35,370 nucleotides of DNA from Streptomyces sp. CBMA156. GTDB lineage: Bacteria; Actinomycetota; Actinomycetes; Streptomycetales; Streptomycetaceae. Position numbers and translations under genes: made by a program. The notes beneath the pieces were generated by a model. It saw nothing but the letters and a program-made list of their open reading frames with translations. It was not told the origin of the DNA and searched no databases. The stretch's first letter is position 1. The number at the start of each line of letters is the position of its first letter. The stretch is from the NCBI RefSeq assembly GCF_014596515.1, contig NZ_MSJQ01000220.1:1-35370 (forward strand), written 5' to 3'. This document shows, piece by piece, positions 7,429 to 15,480 of the stretch.

Positions 7429-8540
7429 ACGAGTCCGAAGAACTGCGGGCGGTACTGGCCGCACAGCTCAAGGAAGCGGGGGTGATCCGTACCGCCGAGT
7501 GGGAAGCGGCGGTGCTGGCTGTCCCGCGTGAGGTGTTCCTGCGGGACGGCTGGTTCGAGTACGACGGCGACGGGTGGTACCGGCCCGTGTCGTTGGAGGA
7601 GTCACCCGAGCTGATCGGCCGCGTGTACGAGGACGACACGTTGGTGACTCAGCTCGCCGGCTGCGTGGTGCCCCGCCAGGTCGAGGGCCGGTTGGCGCAG
7701 GTGCCCACGTCGTCTTCGACGCTGCCCGGTCTGGTGGTCCGGATGCTCGACGACCTGCGGGTGCGGCCCGGCATGTCCGTGCTGGAGGTCGGCACCGGCA
7801 CCGGATACTCGACTGCCCTGCTGACGCACGTCCTTGGCGACGATCAGGTGACGTCGATCGAGGTGGACGCCGACGTGTCGGCTCGGGCATCCGTGGCGCT
7901 GGGCGGACTCGACTACTGGCCCGAACTGGTGGCCGGTGACGGGCTCGCGGGGCACGCCAAGGGGGCGCCGTACGACCGGATCATCGCCACGTGCGGGGTT
8001 CGGACCGTTCCGGCCGAGTGGATCACGCAGACCCGACCGGGCGGCGAAATCCTGGTGACCGTGGGCGGCTGGATGAACGCCTCCGAGTTGGTCCGGCTCA
8101 CGGTCGCCGAGGACGGGACGGCGACCGGTTGGGTACTCGGCGGCGGTGTGTCGTTCATGCTCGCCCGCCCGCACATGCCTCCGCCCCTCGGCATGCTGCC
8201 CGCGCTCGACCAGGGCGAGGCCCGTCCGGCGGAGATCGGCGCTGACGTACTCGACCGGTGGGCGGCTCGGTTCGTGGCGCAGTTCGCCGCGCCCACGGCG
8301 CAGTACTTCGCCATGCCCCGGAACGGACGCACCGAGCACGTCTTGGTGGACGTGGACGGCGGGTCATGGGCCGTGGTGTTCGAGGACGGGGGCCGCTGGC
8401 TGGTCCGCCAGGGCGGACCGGTCCGGCTCTGGGACGCGGTGGCCGAGCTGATCACCCGATGGCGCGTCGCGGGTGAGCCCACGGGCGAGCGGCTGCGGAT
8501 GGCCGTCAGCACCGAGGGCCAGCGGATCGAATGGAACTGA
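7425..8540 (+). CDS. tgmC: PIMT-like O-methyltransferase of the graspetide system
   Basis: 371 aa. The N-terminal ~220 residues resemble protein L-isoaspartate O-methyltransferases: a [10 protein letters not shown] segment in the place of the catalytic Ser-containing PIMT loop (residues 95-104), SAM-binding motif [15 protein letters not shown] (120-133), then SIEVDADV and [11 protein letters not shown] ~150-residue C-terminal extension is specific to the RiPP branch. In the characterised relative (fuscimiditide pathway) such an enzyme methylates an Asp of the already cyclised graspetide, which then collapses to a stable aspartimide. The GTG start overlaps the tgmB stop. A decayed copy of its C-terminus lies just downstream. 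Confidence 0.9.
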   Translation: MNESEELRAVLAAQLKEAGVIRTAEWEAAVLAVPREVFLRDGWFEYDGDGWYRPVSLEESPELIGRVYEDDTLVTQLAGCVVPRQVEGRLAQVPTSSSTLPGLVVRMLDDLRVRPGMSVLEVGTGTGYSTALLTHVLGDDQVTSIEVDADVSARASVALGGLDYWPELVAGDGLAGHAKGAPYDRIIATCGVRTVPAEWITQTRPGGEILVTVGGWMNASELVRLTVAEDGTATGWVLGGGVSFMLARPHMPPPLGMLPALDQGEARPAEIGADVLDRWAARFVAQFAAPTAQYFAMPRNGRTEHVLVDVDGGSWAVVFEDGGRWLVRQGGPVRLWDAVAELITRWRVAGEPTGERLRMAVSTEGQRIEWN

Positions 8541-8591
8541 CCCCGGCTGTTCGGGCTGCTTCCCGGTAGGCCCCAGGTACCACCATGCCCT

Positions 8592-8783
8592 GTGCGGTCT
8601 CTCCGACCGTGCGGGGTCCAGCGCGGTCCCGTCCGCCTGTGGGACCGGGTGGAACGGGCCGTGCAGCGCTGGCAGGCCGCCGACGAGCCACACCAGGAGC
8701 GGTTCGGGATCACGGTCGCGGCAGCAGGTCAGCGGGTGTGGATCGGTGCCGAGGACGGCCCCGGGTGGGACCTGCCGATCTGA
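8592..8783 (+). pseudogene. 3' remnant of a second tgmC-type methyltransferase
   Basis: The frame from GTG 8592 to TGA 8783 encodes, from about residue 9, VQRGPVRLWDRVERAVQRW then QERFGITVAAAGQRVWI, which aligns without gaps to the last ~45 residues of the intact tgmC product ([19 protein letters not shown], then [18 protein letters not shown]). Several substitutions show that it is not a recent copy. Nothing of the catalytic domain remains. It ends 2 bp before the right direct repeat. Confidence 0.75.
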
Positions 8784-8784
8784 C

Positions 8785-8840
8785 GCGCACGAAGCAGCCC
8801 GTGGCCCGCAGCCCGTGGCCGGGCGTCGGGTGCCGGCCGT
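8785..8840 (+). repeat. Right direct repeat flanking the graspetide island
   Basis: Matches 4391-4448: 15 of 16 bases over 8785-8800 and all 29 bases over 8812-8840. It begins with what would be the last VOC codons and ends on the stop codon of the next, convergent gene. Confidence 0.85.
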
Positions 8841-9223
8841 CAGGCGGGCCGGATGCGGGCGTGCAGGAGGCAGAACTCGTTGCCCTCGGGGTCGGCCAGG
8901 ACGCGCCAGTTCTCGGCGCCGCTCTGGCCGATGTCGACGGGCCTGGCGCCGAGCGCGAGCAGCCGTTCCAGTTCGGCGTCCTGGTTGCGGTCGGTGGCGT
9001 TGACGTCGATGTGCAGCCGGAGTTTGGCGGGCCGCGGGTCGCTGGTGGGGCCGAAGACCAGGGTGGGCTGCGGGCCGCCGAAGCCGGTGCCGGGCGGACC
9101 GATCTCGATGCTGCCGTCGCCCTCCCGGCTGAGCTCGACGTAGCCCAGGACCTCGCTCCAGAACACGGCGAGCCGCTCGGGGTCGGCGGCGTCGATGACC
9201 AGTTCGCTGATGCGGCATGCCAT
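8840..9223 (-). CDS. VOC-family protein, glyoxalase-like
   Basis: 127 aa: ISELVIDAADPERLAVFWSE at the N-terminus and LADPEGNEFCLLHARI at the C-terminus, the paired module of small actinomycete glyoxalase-like proteins. LHIDV and the terminal EF positions fit the metal site of the fold, but the substrate is unknown. A TAGGCT box lies 8 bp before the ATG on the minus strand and no Shine-Dalgarno is seen, so the message may be leaderless. Without the island this gene would lie convergent and next to the VOC gene at 3987-4403. Confidence 0.85.
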   Translation of the reverse strand: MACRISELVIDAADPERLAVFWSEVLGYVELSREGDGSIEIGPPGTGFGGPQPTLVFGPTSDPRPAKLRLHIDVNATDRNQDAELERLLALGARPVDIGQSGAENWRVLADPEGNEFCLLHARIRPA

Positions 9224-9286
9224 GGCCCGTGAGCCTACGTGCCGGTCCGGCGGCAGGCCCTCCGACGCTCCGGCCCGGGTGCGTGT

Positions 9287-10519
9287 TCAGGCGGACCGGA
9301 CGGGCAGCGGGTAGTCGGGCAGGGCGATGTCGCCGGCCTTGGCGAACTGGGCGGCCATCAGGGGGCGCAGCGGCCAGCGGCCCATCCAGCGCATGGAGGC
9401 GGCGCGCAGGCGGATCGTCAGGGCGCTGCCGGGGGCGTAGCCGTTCAGGCCGCCGGGCGGCAGCTCCTGGGCGCGGGCCACGTAGGGGCGCATCAGTTCC
9501 TCGTAGCGGGTGAAGGCGGTGCGGAAGTCGCCCGCTGCGGCGGCGAGTTCACCGGCCAGCAGGTAGGCGCCGACCAGCGCGAGACTGGTGCCGAGGCCGG
9601 TGAGCGGGCTGGGGCTGTAGCCGGCGTCGCCGAGCAGGGCGATGCGGCCGCGGCTGTAGCGGTCGAGGTGGATCTGGCCGAAGGAGTCGAAGGCGAAGTC
9701 CTCGGCGGTGCGCATCCCGGCGAGCAGCCGGTCGCTCTCCCAGCCGGCGCCGGCGAAGCGGTCGGCGAGCAGGCGCTGCTGGGCGGCGGTGTCGCGGCGG
9801 TCGTAGGGCAGGGGTGCGCAGCGCACGCCCAGGGAGGCCTTGACCTCGCCGGGCAGCCGGCCGGGGCGGGCGGCCGCGACCAGGCCGCCGGGGGCGTTGT
9901 ACATCTGGAACCAGCCGTCCAGGGTCCGGGCGAGCGCGGGGTCGTGGACGGTGAACCAGGCGTGGTAGCCGCCGAGGGGGCGGTAGTGGGAGCCGTCGGC
10001 GGGGAAGGCGAGGCGGCGCACGGCGGAGTGCAGCCCGTCGGCGCCGACGACCAGGGCGAAGCGCCGGGCGGGGGCGTTCTCGAAGGTGACGGTGACGCCG
10101 TCGGCGTCCTGGTCGAGCGCGGTGACGGTGTCGTCCCAGAGGTACTCGACGCCGTCGGTGGCCTCGCGCAGCAGGTCGGCGAGGTCGCCGCGGAGGATCT
10201 CGATCTCGGAGACGATGCCCTCGCCGCCGAACAGGTCGACGGGTATCCGGGCGGTGGCCCGGCCGCGCCGGTCGACCAGGGCCAGGCCGTGCTGTTCGAC
10301 GCACAGCGCGCGGGCCCGTTCCATCAGGCCCATCCGTTCGATGACGGTGCGTCCGGCGCCGCGCAGGTCGACGGCCTGCCCGCCGGGGCGCGGGCCGGGG
10401 GCGCGTTCGACGACGGTGGGGGTGAAGCCGTGGCGGCGCAGCCAGTAGGCGAGGGCGGGCCCGGCGATGCCGGCGCCGGAGACGAGGACGTCGGTGGTGG
10501 CGGTGGTGTGCTGGTCCAT
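9287..10519 (-). CDS. FAD-dependent aromatic-ring monooxygenase (PHBH fold)
   Basis: 410 aa. N-terminal FAD-binding motif DVLVSGAGIAGPALAYWLRR (GxGxxG, residues ~10-30), ERAPGPRPGGQAVDLRGAG, middle motif LVVGADGLHSAVRR (DG motif contacting FAD and NADPH), and GRIALLGDAGYSPSPLTGLG (GD motif) near residue 295. This arrangement is typical of single-component flavin hydroxylases acting on phenolic or polyketide substrates, or on antibiotics such as tetracyclines and rifamycins. The gene is monocistronic, 63 bp upstream of the minus-strand VOC gene. The ATG lies seven bases after TACATT, so it is probably leaderless. Two palindromes upstream suggest repression. Confidence 0.9.
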   Translation of the reverse strand: MDQHTTATTDVLVSGAGIAGPALAYWLRRHGFTPTVVERAPGPRPGGQAVDLRGAGRTVIERMGLMERARALCVEQHGLALVDRRGRATARIPVDLFGGEGIVSEIEILRGDLADLLREATDGVEYLWDDTVTALDQDADGVTVTFENAPARRFALVVGADGLHSAVRRLAFPADGSHYRPLGGYHAWFTVHDPALARTLDGWFQMYNAPGGLVAAARPGRLPGEVKASLGVRCAPLPYDRRDTAAQQRLLADRFAGAGWESDRLLAGMRTAEDFAFDSFGQIHLDRYSRGRIALLGDAGYSPSPLTGLGTSLALVGAYLLAGELAAAAGDFRTAFTRYEELMRPYVARAQELPPGGLNGYAPGSALTIRLRAASMRWMGRWPLRPLMAAQFAKAGDIALPDYPLPVRSA

Positions 10520-10526
10520 GCCGAGG

Positions 10527-10556
10527 AATGTACGGCGTACGCATGGGCCCCAACAA
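10527..10556 (-). promoter_or_regulatory. Leaderless promoter of the FAD monooxygenase gene
   Basis: Minus strand: -35 TTGTTG (10556-10551), 18-bp spacer, -10 TACATT (10532-10527), then seven bases to the ATG. Confidence 0.55.
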
Positions 10557-10583
10557 GCCCTGTTCTGGGGGTATTTGAAAGTG

Positions 10584-10595
10584 GTGCACTAGTGC
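10584..10595. promoter_or_regulatory. Operator-like palindrome GTGCACTAGTGC, copy 1
   Basis: Shares all 12 bases with copy 2 and lies ~28 bp upstream of the -35 box of the monooxygenase promoter. The ACTAGT core is self-complementary. A GntR- or TetR-type repressor is plausible, but none is encoded nearby. Confidence 0.5.
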
Positions 10596-10662
10596 GGCGG
10601 GGTGTCGCGGGGCAGGTCGGACGGTGGGCGGAGGGCGTTCGCGCAGGCCGGCGGTCCGGCGG

Positions 10663-10676
10663 GTGCACTAGTGCAC
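10663..10676. promoter_or_regulatory. Operator-like palindrome GTGCACTAGTGCAC, copy 2
   Basis: A perfect 14-bp palindrome, 79 bp from copy 1 and 72 bp from the stop of the peroxidase gene. Confidence 0.5.
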
Positions 10677-10747
10677 TACGGGTGGCGGTGCCGGGGGCCG
10701 GCGGGCCCGGGGGCGGGTGGTTCGGCCCCGAGCCGGCCGGCCCGTCG

Positions 10748-12508
10748 TCAGACGAGTCCGGCGATGCGTACGAGGTCCGACATGTAGAAGGTGTCCTTCG
10801 TGGCGCCGAAGGTCGGCTTCCACGGGTTGGCCGAATGCTTGCTGTTGTAGGTGAGGTACGAGTCCGGGTCGGCCTTGATCAGCGCGGCGATCACCTCGCC
10901 GACGATGGCGCTGCCCATGGTGCCGAGTTTGAGGCCGCCCACGTCCGACTTCTCTTCGAGCGCGCCCTCGCCCAGGACGTAGTACCAGGGCGGCACGTGG
11001 TCGAACCCGTTGGGCAGCCCGAAGTCCTTCGGCGTGTAGGGGTCATGGCCCGCGTTGTACTTCGCGTACACCTCCTTGGCGAGGTCCTCCCCGGAGGGCA
11101 GCCCCTTGGTTTTGTCCTTGCGGACGAAGGAGTTCGCGCGGCGCAGGTTCCGGATGGCGATGGAGAGCAGTGGCGAGTAGGGCTGGTCCTTGTACGGGTT
11201 TCCGTCCGGGAGCCCTTCCTTCTCCGTGGAGTCCTCCAGCCACGTAAGGGGGCTGTCGATGGGCGGCGGCATCTGGAGGAAGGCGTGGATGATCTTCCGG
11301 TCGAACCTCTTCGCGTACTGGGGTTCGACCTGTGACTGGCCGGCCTCCGGCGGGATCACGAAGAACTGGTGCCAGTCGATGACCTGTTCGGTGCGCAGTG
11401 GGGAGAACGGCCGACGGAAGTTGAAGAGGTGGCCGGCCGTGGTGTGGTTCAGGCGGTACTCCTCGACCGGCAGCGAGTGCAGCCGGTAGGCGGCGGTCGT
11501 GAACTCCAGGGGCAGGGCGACCGGCGTGTCCTGCGGGGGGTTGAAGAGGAGGAAGGGTGTGCCCGGGGTTTCGGCCGCCGCCTTGACCTTCGCGTACACC
11601 GTGTCCTTCACGATCCTCGGGAGCCAGTCGTTGAGGATCATCCACTGGTAGTGCCAGACGACCTGCTGCTTGGCCGTGTCGAAGAGGGCGACGTCCGGGA
11701 CCGAGCCCTTCAGCATGTCGACCACGGCGTTGTGGAACAGCATGAAGGCGTGGTGGATCTGGATCGAGATGATGGTGTTGTCGTTGCGCGGGTCCGCGAT
11801 GACCGGGACGCCCTGGGGGTTGCGGGGCACGTCGTAGTCGCGGTTCGGGTCGATCCAGAACTTGCCGACGTCGAGGTTGTCGTAGAACGCGAACGACTGG
11901 GTCTTGGGACCGAGTCCGTAGACGTGGGAGAGGTCGACCCTGGCGCTGCGGAAGTTCGTCGTGTCCCCGATGGTGTTGCTGTCGAAGGTCACGTCGGCCT
12001 GGAACGTGATGTTGTGGTCGAGGAACTGGCCGAGATAGGTGTAGCCCGCCGGAATGCCGGCGTCGGCGGGGCCTGTCGGTGAACCGACCGGCTTCGCCAG
12101 GTACTTGTCGTCGACCTTCTCGCCGAGCTCGGCGCACTTCTTGGGCGGGGTCGGGGGGTTGAGGTCCATCGGGCCGCCGGGTGCGCCGAGTTCCTCGATC
12201 AGGTCGTCGCTGGGTGCGTACGCCGTCAGGTCGGGGAACAGCCACTCGTACGTGCCGGTCTCCACGACCGTGTCCCGGAACGCGATCGGGGTGTTCGGTC
12301 CGGTGGGGCGGGCGCCGTCGGTCAGGTCCAGGCGCAGCGGGCAGCCGTGGCCGGTGAAGGTCGGGTCGGCCACGCGGAGGCCTTCCGGGTTCAGCGGGGA
12401 CTGTCCGTCGTGGCCCAGGAGTTGGTCGAGGATCCGGGTGCGGGCCTCCTCCCGGCGGGTGGCGACATCGTCGGCCGGCGCGTCGGCCGTCGTGGTGTCC
12501 GTGGTCAT
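10748..12508 (-). CDS. Animal-type heme peroxidase (An_peroxidase family), cytosolic
   Basis: 586 aa from ATG 12508. Family hallmarks: distal His in YLGQFLDHNITFQ (D164, H165), the Arg-containing segment ADPRNDNTIISIQIHHAFML with FHNAVVDML (R241, matching the family's R..EN..L...H..F..HN), and a proximal-His candidate AYRLHSLPVEEYRLN (H344). These bacterial relatives of myeloperoxidase and cyclooxygenase oxidise halides, phenols or fatty acids with H2O2. No signal peptide is visible: the N-terminus is Thr/Asp/Arg-rich. It is divergent from the ferritin-like gene across ~275 bp and is the left-hand gene of a cluster with a PLP enzyme and several beta-sandwich proteins, so a biosynthetic or toxic-oxidation role is as likely as defence. 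Confidence 0.88.
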   Translation of the reverse strand: MTTDTTTADAPADDVATRREEARTRILDQLLGHDGQSPLNPEGLRVADPTFTGHGCPLRLDLTDGARPTGPNTPIAFRDTVVETGTYEWLFPDLTAYAPSDDLIEELGAPGGPMDLNPPTPPKKCAELGEKVDDKYLAKPVGSPTGPADAGIPAGYTYLGQFLDHNITFQADVTFDSNTIGDTTNFRSARVDLSHVYGLGPKTQSFAFYDNLDVGKFWIDPNRDYDVPRNPQGVPVIADPRNDNTIISIQIHHAFMLFHNAVVDMLKGSVPDVALFDTAKQQVVWHYQWMILNDWLPRIVKDTVYAKVKAAAETPGTPFLLFNPPQDTPVALPLEFTTAAYRLHSLPVEEYRLNHTTAGHLFNFRRPFSPLRTEQVIDWHQFFVIPPEAGQSQVEPQYAKRFDRKIIHAFLQMPPPIDSPLTWLEDSTEKEGLPDGNPYKDQPYSPLLSIAIRNLRRANSFVRKDKTKGLPSGEDLAKEVYAKYNAGHDPYTPKDFGLPNGFDHVPPWYYVLGEGALEEKSDVGGLKLGTMGSAIVGEVIAALIKADPDSYLTYNSKHSANPWKPTFGATKDTFYMSDLVRIAGLV

Positions 12509-12783
12509 CGAAGGGGTTGTCCTTCCGTCGTCCGGGTGACGGCGCCGGGGGCGCTCGCACACGGGGGCTTCGCGGCCGGCTCGGTCCCGGCCGCCCCGCA
12601 CGCATGCCCGCGGTCCGTCACGCGGGTAACCCCGGCCGCCGAACACCACTGCAACGGCCCGGTCCGTTGACCCGGGCAGCCCGCCCGGGCTGGTGGGCGG
12701 TCGCCGGTCGGCCGACGATCGAACGGATACCCGCGCGGGCCGATGGGCCCGTCGCCGAGGAACCGACCACACCGGAGGATGGG

Positions 12784-13836
12784 ATGAGTACCACCACTGT
12801 GACGGCTGATGCCGGGACGTCGCTCAGGGCGCGGATCGCCGACGCCGTGCTGTACGACGATCCGGTGGACCCGGTGAAGGCGATCCAGCAGCAGCTCCAG
12901 CTGGCGATCGAAGTGGAGTTCGCCACCATCCCGACCTACCTCTGCGGCCTGTGGTCCATCAAGGACAGCGGCAAGAATTCCGAGGCGTACCAGCTGATCA
13001 GGAGCGTCGTCAGGGAGGAGATGCTCCACATGGGGCTGGCCTGCAACATGCTCACCGCCGTCGGAGGGACGCCCGTCATCAGCCCCCCGGTGTACCCCAC
13101 GAGTCTTCCCGCCGGGGTCGAATCCGGCCTGACCGTCCATCTCCAGGGGCTGACCAAGGACTATGTCCAGAAGACCTACATGGTCATCGAGTCCCCGGAG
13201 ATCCCGTCCCTGCCGCCGCTCACGACCGGGACCCCCGTCACCATCGGAGCCTTCTACGACAAGCTCCTGCAGAAGCTGAGGCGCTACAGCCCGGTGCTGA
13301 AGCTGGACAACCAGCTGAACGACTCCGGCCTCGGGCTCTACGAGATCCAGGGCTTCGCCGACATCGAGCGCGCGATCACCGAGATCAAGGCCCAGGGGGA
13401 GGGCACGGCCAACCTGCCGGGCATCTCCGACGAGCCGGACGAACTGGCCCACTACTACAAGTTCGCCCAGATCGTGGCGGGCGGAGAGCTCATCAAGAAG
13501 GGCACCGGGCGCTGGGAGTACAGCACGGACCTGCCCGTATCCTTCCCCGACGCCTGGCCGATGGCCGAGGTCCCGCAGGGCGGGTACGCGAAGGACCCGA
13601 CGCAGTACGAGGTGAGCGCCGATCTTCAGAAACAGCTGACGGCGTTCAACACCGCGTACCAGCAGACCGTTCAGCTCCTCCAGGACGCCTGGACGCCCGG
13701 CAAGGGCGGGCAGCAGAAGCTGAGTGACGCGGTGACGGCCATGCTGGGGCTGGAGAAGCTGGCCGCCCCGCTCTACGCGACGGTGAACCCGAAGAACAAG
13801 GCAGGGAACTACGGGCCGGAGTTCCTCGGGGCGTGA
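12784..13836 (+). CDS. Ferritin-like diiron protein of the VioB/iminophenyl-pyruvate dimer synthase type
   Basis: 350 aa from ATG 12784 (GGAGGATGGG upstream). Helical bundle with QLQLAIEVEFATIPTYL (E43/E45) and VVREEMLHMGLACNML (E78-E79, H82), a diiron-type E..EExxH pattern, and a third helix DELAHYYKFAQIVAGGEL. I recall this as the Ferritin-like family that includes the C-terminal part of VioB and its StaD/RebD relatives, which act on imines of aromatic amino acids; stand-alone copies are functionally unassigned. It heads a plus-strand run of genes and is divergent from the heme peroxidase. The PLP aminotransferase-like gene of the cluster could supply an alpha-keto or imino acid. That coupling is inference. 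Confidence 0.82.
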   Translation: MSTTTVTADAGTSLRARIADAVLYDDPVDPVKAIQQQLQLAIEVEFATIPTYLCGLWSIKDSGKNSEAYQLIRSVVREEMLHMGLACNMLTAVGGTPVISPPVYPTSLPAGVESGLTVHLQGLTKDYVQKTYMVIESPEIPSLPPLTTGTPVTIGAFYDKLLQKLRRYSPVLKLDNQLNDSGLGLYEIQGFADIERAITEIKAQGEGTANLPGISDEPDELAHYYKFAQIVAGGELIKKGTGRWEYSTDLPVSFPDAWPMAEVPQGGYAKDPTQYEVSADLQKQLTAFNTAYQQTVQLLQDAWTPGKGGQQKLSDAVTAMLGLEKLAAPLYATVNPKNKAGNYGPEFLGA

Positions 13837-13932
13837 GCCCGCCGAGCCTTGGTCACTCTAGGTAGTTATTCTGCTCCGGGTTGCGGTCTAGGGTGTGGTG
13901 GTGTGCTCTGGAAGTGCACGAACCATTGGCCG

Positions 13933-13966
13933 ACTGGGCCGGTCCCCTTGCTTCGGGCCCCCCAGT
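13933..13966. terminator. Possible terminator between the ferritin-like and beta-sandwich genes
   Basis: Arms ACTGGGCC (13933-13940) and GGGCCCCCCAGT (13955-13966) pair imperfectly around a C/T-rich loop, 31 bp before the next ATG. This may separate the following genes from the ferritin-like gene. Confidence 0.4.
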
Positions 13967-13996
13967 GGCGCCGAGAACGGGACGAGGGTGAGGGAA

Positions 13997-14431
13997 ATGA
14001 CGGATACCTTGGTGGGGACAAGGCTGGCCGTAACGGGTGAACCGGCCACCGGGCATTACGGTGATGACATCACCATCACTTTCGATGTCAAAAACACCAG
14101 CGACCAGGACGTCGGTGAGGTGACGCTGGTCTTCACGGCGCAGCTGAATGGTAGCGATAACGACGGAGACCTGAAGTTCACAGACGGCGTCGTGACCACC
14201 GATGGTGGCGGAGGGCCTTTCGCCGGCGATCTTTCGCTCAGTGACACCGTCCTCACCTGTGAAGGTTTTCATCTCGATCTTCCCAAGGGTGGGAACGTGA
14301 AACTTTCCACCACGGTGCACCTCGGCGCGGAATGCCTCAAATATTCCCCTGACGTGGACCTCGTCATCAAAGGGATGCTTTGGCTGACATTTGGGCACGG
14401 GGTGGTCCGGATCACGGTCACCACAAGGTGA
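13997..14431 (+). CDS. Beta-sandwich protein A1 (CARDB/DUF11-like), unknown function
   Basis: 144 aa from ATG 13997, behind GAGGGTGAGGGA. The pattern is that of an Ig/CARDB-like beta sandwich: GDDITITFDVKNTSDQDVGE with VTLVFTA, and later VKLSTTVHLGAEC. There is no signal peptide, membrane segment or sorting motif, which is unusual because such domains are normally extracellular. It resembles the N-terminal half of the protein at 17458-18189 (FQVVNRRGRSIASTDLVLTA), suggesting an ancient duplication within the cluster. Codons are less GC-biased than in flanking genes. I do not know its function; a structural or binding role with the peroxidase and ferritin-like enzymes is a guess. Confidence 0.75.
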   Translation: MTDTLVGTRLAVTGEPATGHYGDDITITFDVKNTSDQDVGEVTLVFTAQLNGSDNDGDLKFTDGVVTTDGGGGPFAGDLSLSDTVLTCEGFHLDLPKGGNVKLSTTVHLGAECLKYSPDVDLVIKGMLWLTFGHGVVRITVTTR

Positions 14432-14453
14432 CGAAATTTCGACCTCGTGGAAA

Positions 14454-14486
14454 CCGGCCTCCACTGTTTCCGTCGGTGGAGGCCGG
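14454..14486. terminator. Strong hairpin between two genes of the same strand
   Basis: Perfect 11-bp arms CCGGCCTCCAC (14454-14464) and GTGGAGGCCGG (14476-14486) around an 11-base loop. It ends 18 bp before the next ATG, so it may act as an intercistronic terminator or a stability element. Confidence 0.7.
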
Positions 14487-14504
14487 AGGTGATGGGAGAA
14501 CGTG

Positions 14505-15047
14505 ATGGGAAATCTGATCAAAAACGGTCAGTTCGACATTCCCGACGCCGGTGACGAGCTGCAGCGAATCGGCAGTGACAAGTCCTACATGATCAGCCCC
14601 TGGTATCTTCCGGTGGGCGGAAACGTCGACGTGTACAACAGGAAGTTCGGAACTGGCGGACACCAGGCCGTCGATCTGAACGGAGACACGAAGGGCGGCA
14701 TTGGGCAGGAGTTCACGGCGGAGACCGAATGTGACGTGAGTATCACATGGTATGCGGGGACCAACAGGCACGACGCCTGCAAGGGGAAAGCGCCTTTCAG
14801 GTATGTTGTTCACGTGCTCGACAACAATGGTGACGAAGGGGTTTACGTCCTCCTCAAAGGGCCGGGGTCGAACGGTGGGCAGGTTCAAAAAGTAATCGAC
14901 GATGCGGAGGGAGATTTCACCAAGAATGGTCCCTATACTTTCAAGCCGAAATTTCAGGGATCGTACAAAATTGAATTCATTTCGGACGTCCAGGGAGACT
15001 GTGGCGCGGTCATCACGGATGTCCGGGTCGTGCAGACTCCTCTCTGA
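14505..15047 (+). CDS. DUF642-like (galactose-binding-fold) protein
   Basis: 180 aa from ATG 14505; GTG 14502 would add one residue, and GGGAGA upstream serves either. The sequence follows the DUF642/choice-of-anchor pattern: NLIKNGQFDIPDAG at the start, PWYLPVGGNVDVYN, GGHQAVDLNGDTKGGIGQEF (the VDLNG motif), and a C-terminal CGAVITDVRVVQ strand. DUF642 proteins of plants and bacteria are usually secreted carbohydrate or cell-wall binders; this one has no signal peptide. Cysteines at CDVSITW, DACKGK and GDCGAV could form disulfides or bind metal. The A+T content (for example YKIEFIS) is higher than in neighbouring genes. Confidence 0.75.
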   Translation: MGNLIKNGQFDIPDAGDELQRIGSDKSYMISPWYLPVGGNVDVYNRKFGTGGHQAVDLNGDTKGGIGQEFTAETECDVSITWYAGTNRHDACKGKAPFRYVVHVLDNNGDEGVYVLLKGPGSNGGQVQKVIDDAEGDFTKNGPYTFKPKFQGSYKIEFISDVQGDCGAVITDVRVVQTPL

Positions 15048-15079
15048 GGGCACGGGCGTCGGTTCTGGAGGGCGGGAAT

Positions 15080-15415
15080 ATGGGGATTGAATTCACGGTC
15101 GTCGAGGCGGTCCCGTATGAGCACGGCCGCAGCACGGAGCCGCTGACATGGAATGGGACCGCCACCTTCAGCCATCCCGTCAAGAATGCCGAAGCCGCGA
15201 TCCAGGCCTTCTCTCTCGAATTCCTGAGAGGCCCCTACAACCCCGGCGAAGCCCCCTACGGAAAGGAGCACGTCGAGTGCTCCGTGGGGAAGCTGACCGG
15301 TAACACCGCCGCGGTCCGGGTGACGTTTCTGCTGCGCCCGCGGGATGCCGGGCCCGACTACAACTTCCAGGCCTCGGCGCGGATCCTGGTCATCGCCGAG
15401 ACGGGGGGGATGTAG
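15080..15415 (+). CDS. Small beta-rich protein B1, unknown function
   Basis: 111 aa from ATG 15080 behind GAGGGCGGGAAT, 32 bp after the DUF642 gene. All-beta pattern with FSHPVKNAEAAIQAFSLEFL, then AAVRVTFLLRPRDAGPDYNF and ARILVIAE. The same layout (V.nA..a..gf..., VxV...l......Y...a.i.V) appears in the 109-aa protein at 17132-17461, so the two are probably paralogues. No signal peptide and no recognised family. It ends at a very strong convergent terminator. Confidence 0.72.
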   Translation: MGIEFTVVEAVPYEHGRSTEPLTWNGTATFSHPVKNAEAAIQAFSLEFLRGPYNPGEAPYGKEHVECSVGKLTGNTAAVRVTFLLRPRDAGPDYNFQASARILVIAETGGM

Positions 15416-15427
15416 TGGAAGCGGTGC

Positions 15428-15467
15428 GGGGGTGGACGTCCGCCGTCGGCGGCGGACGTCCACCCCC
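15428..15467. terminator. Bidirectional terminator with perfect 17-bp stem
   Basis: Arms GGGGGTGGACGTCCGCC (15428-15444) and its exact complement (15451-15467) with a six-base loop lie between convergent genes: the strongest hairpin in the window. Confidence 0.9.
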
Positions 15468-15480
15468 GGTTCGTCCGTTG

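Noticed and set aside
10324..10668. Upstream extension of the monooxygenase region as a separate 114-codon gene
   Set aside because: Out of frame with the conserved flavoenzyme and rich in Pro/Ser/Arg; it overlaps the promoter and operators.
9239..11335. 698-codon plus-strand frame across the monooxygenase and peroxidase genes
   Set aside because: Shadow of two conserved minus-strand enzymes; low-complexity Gly/Ala/Val translation.
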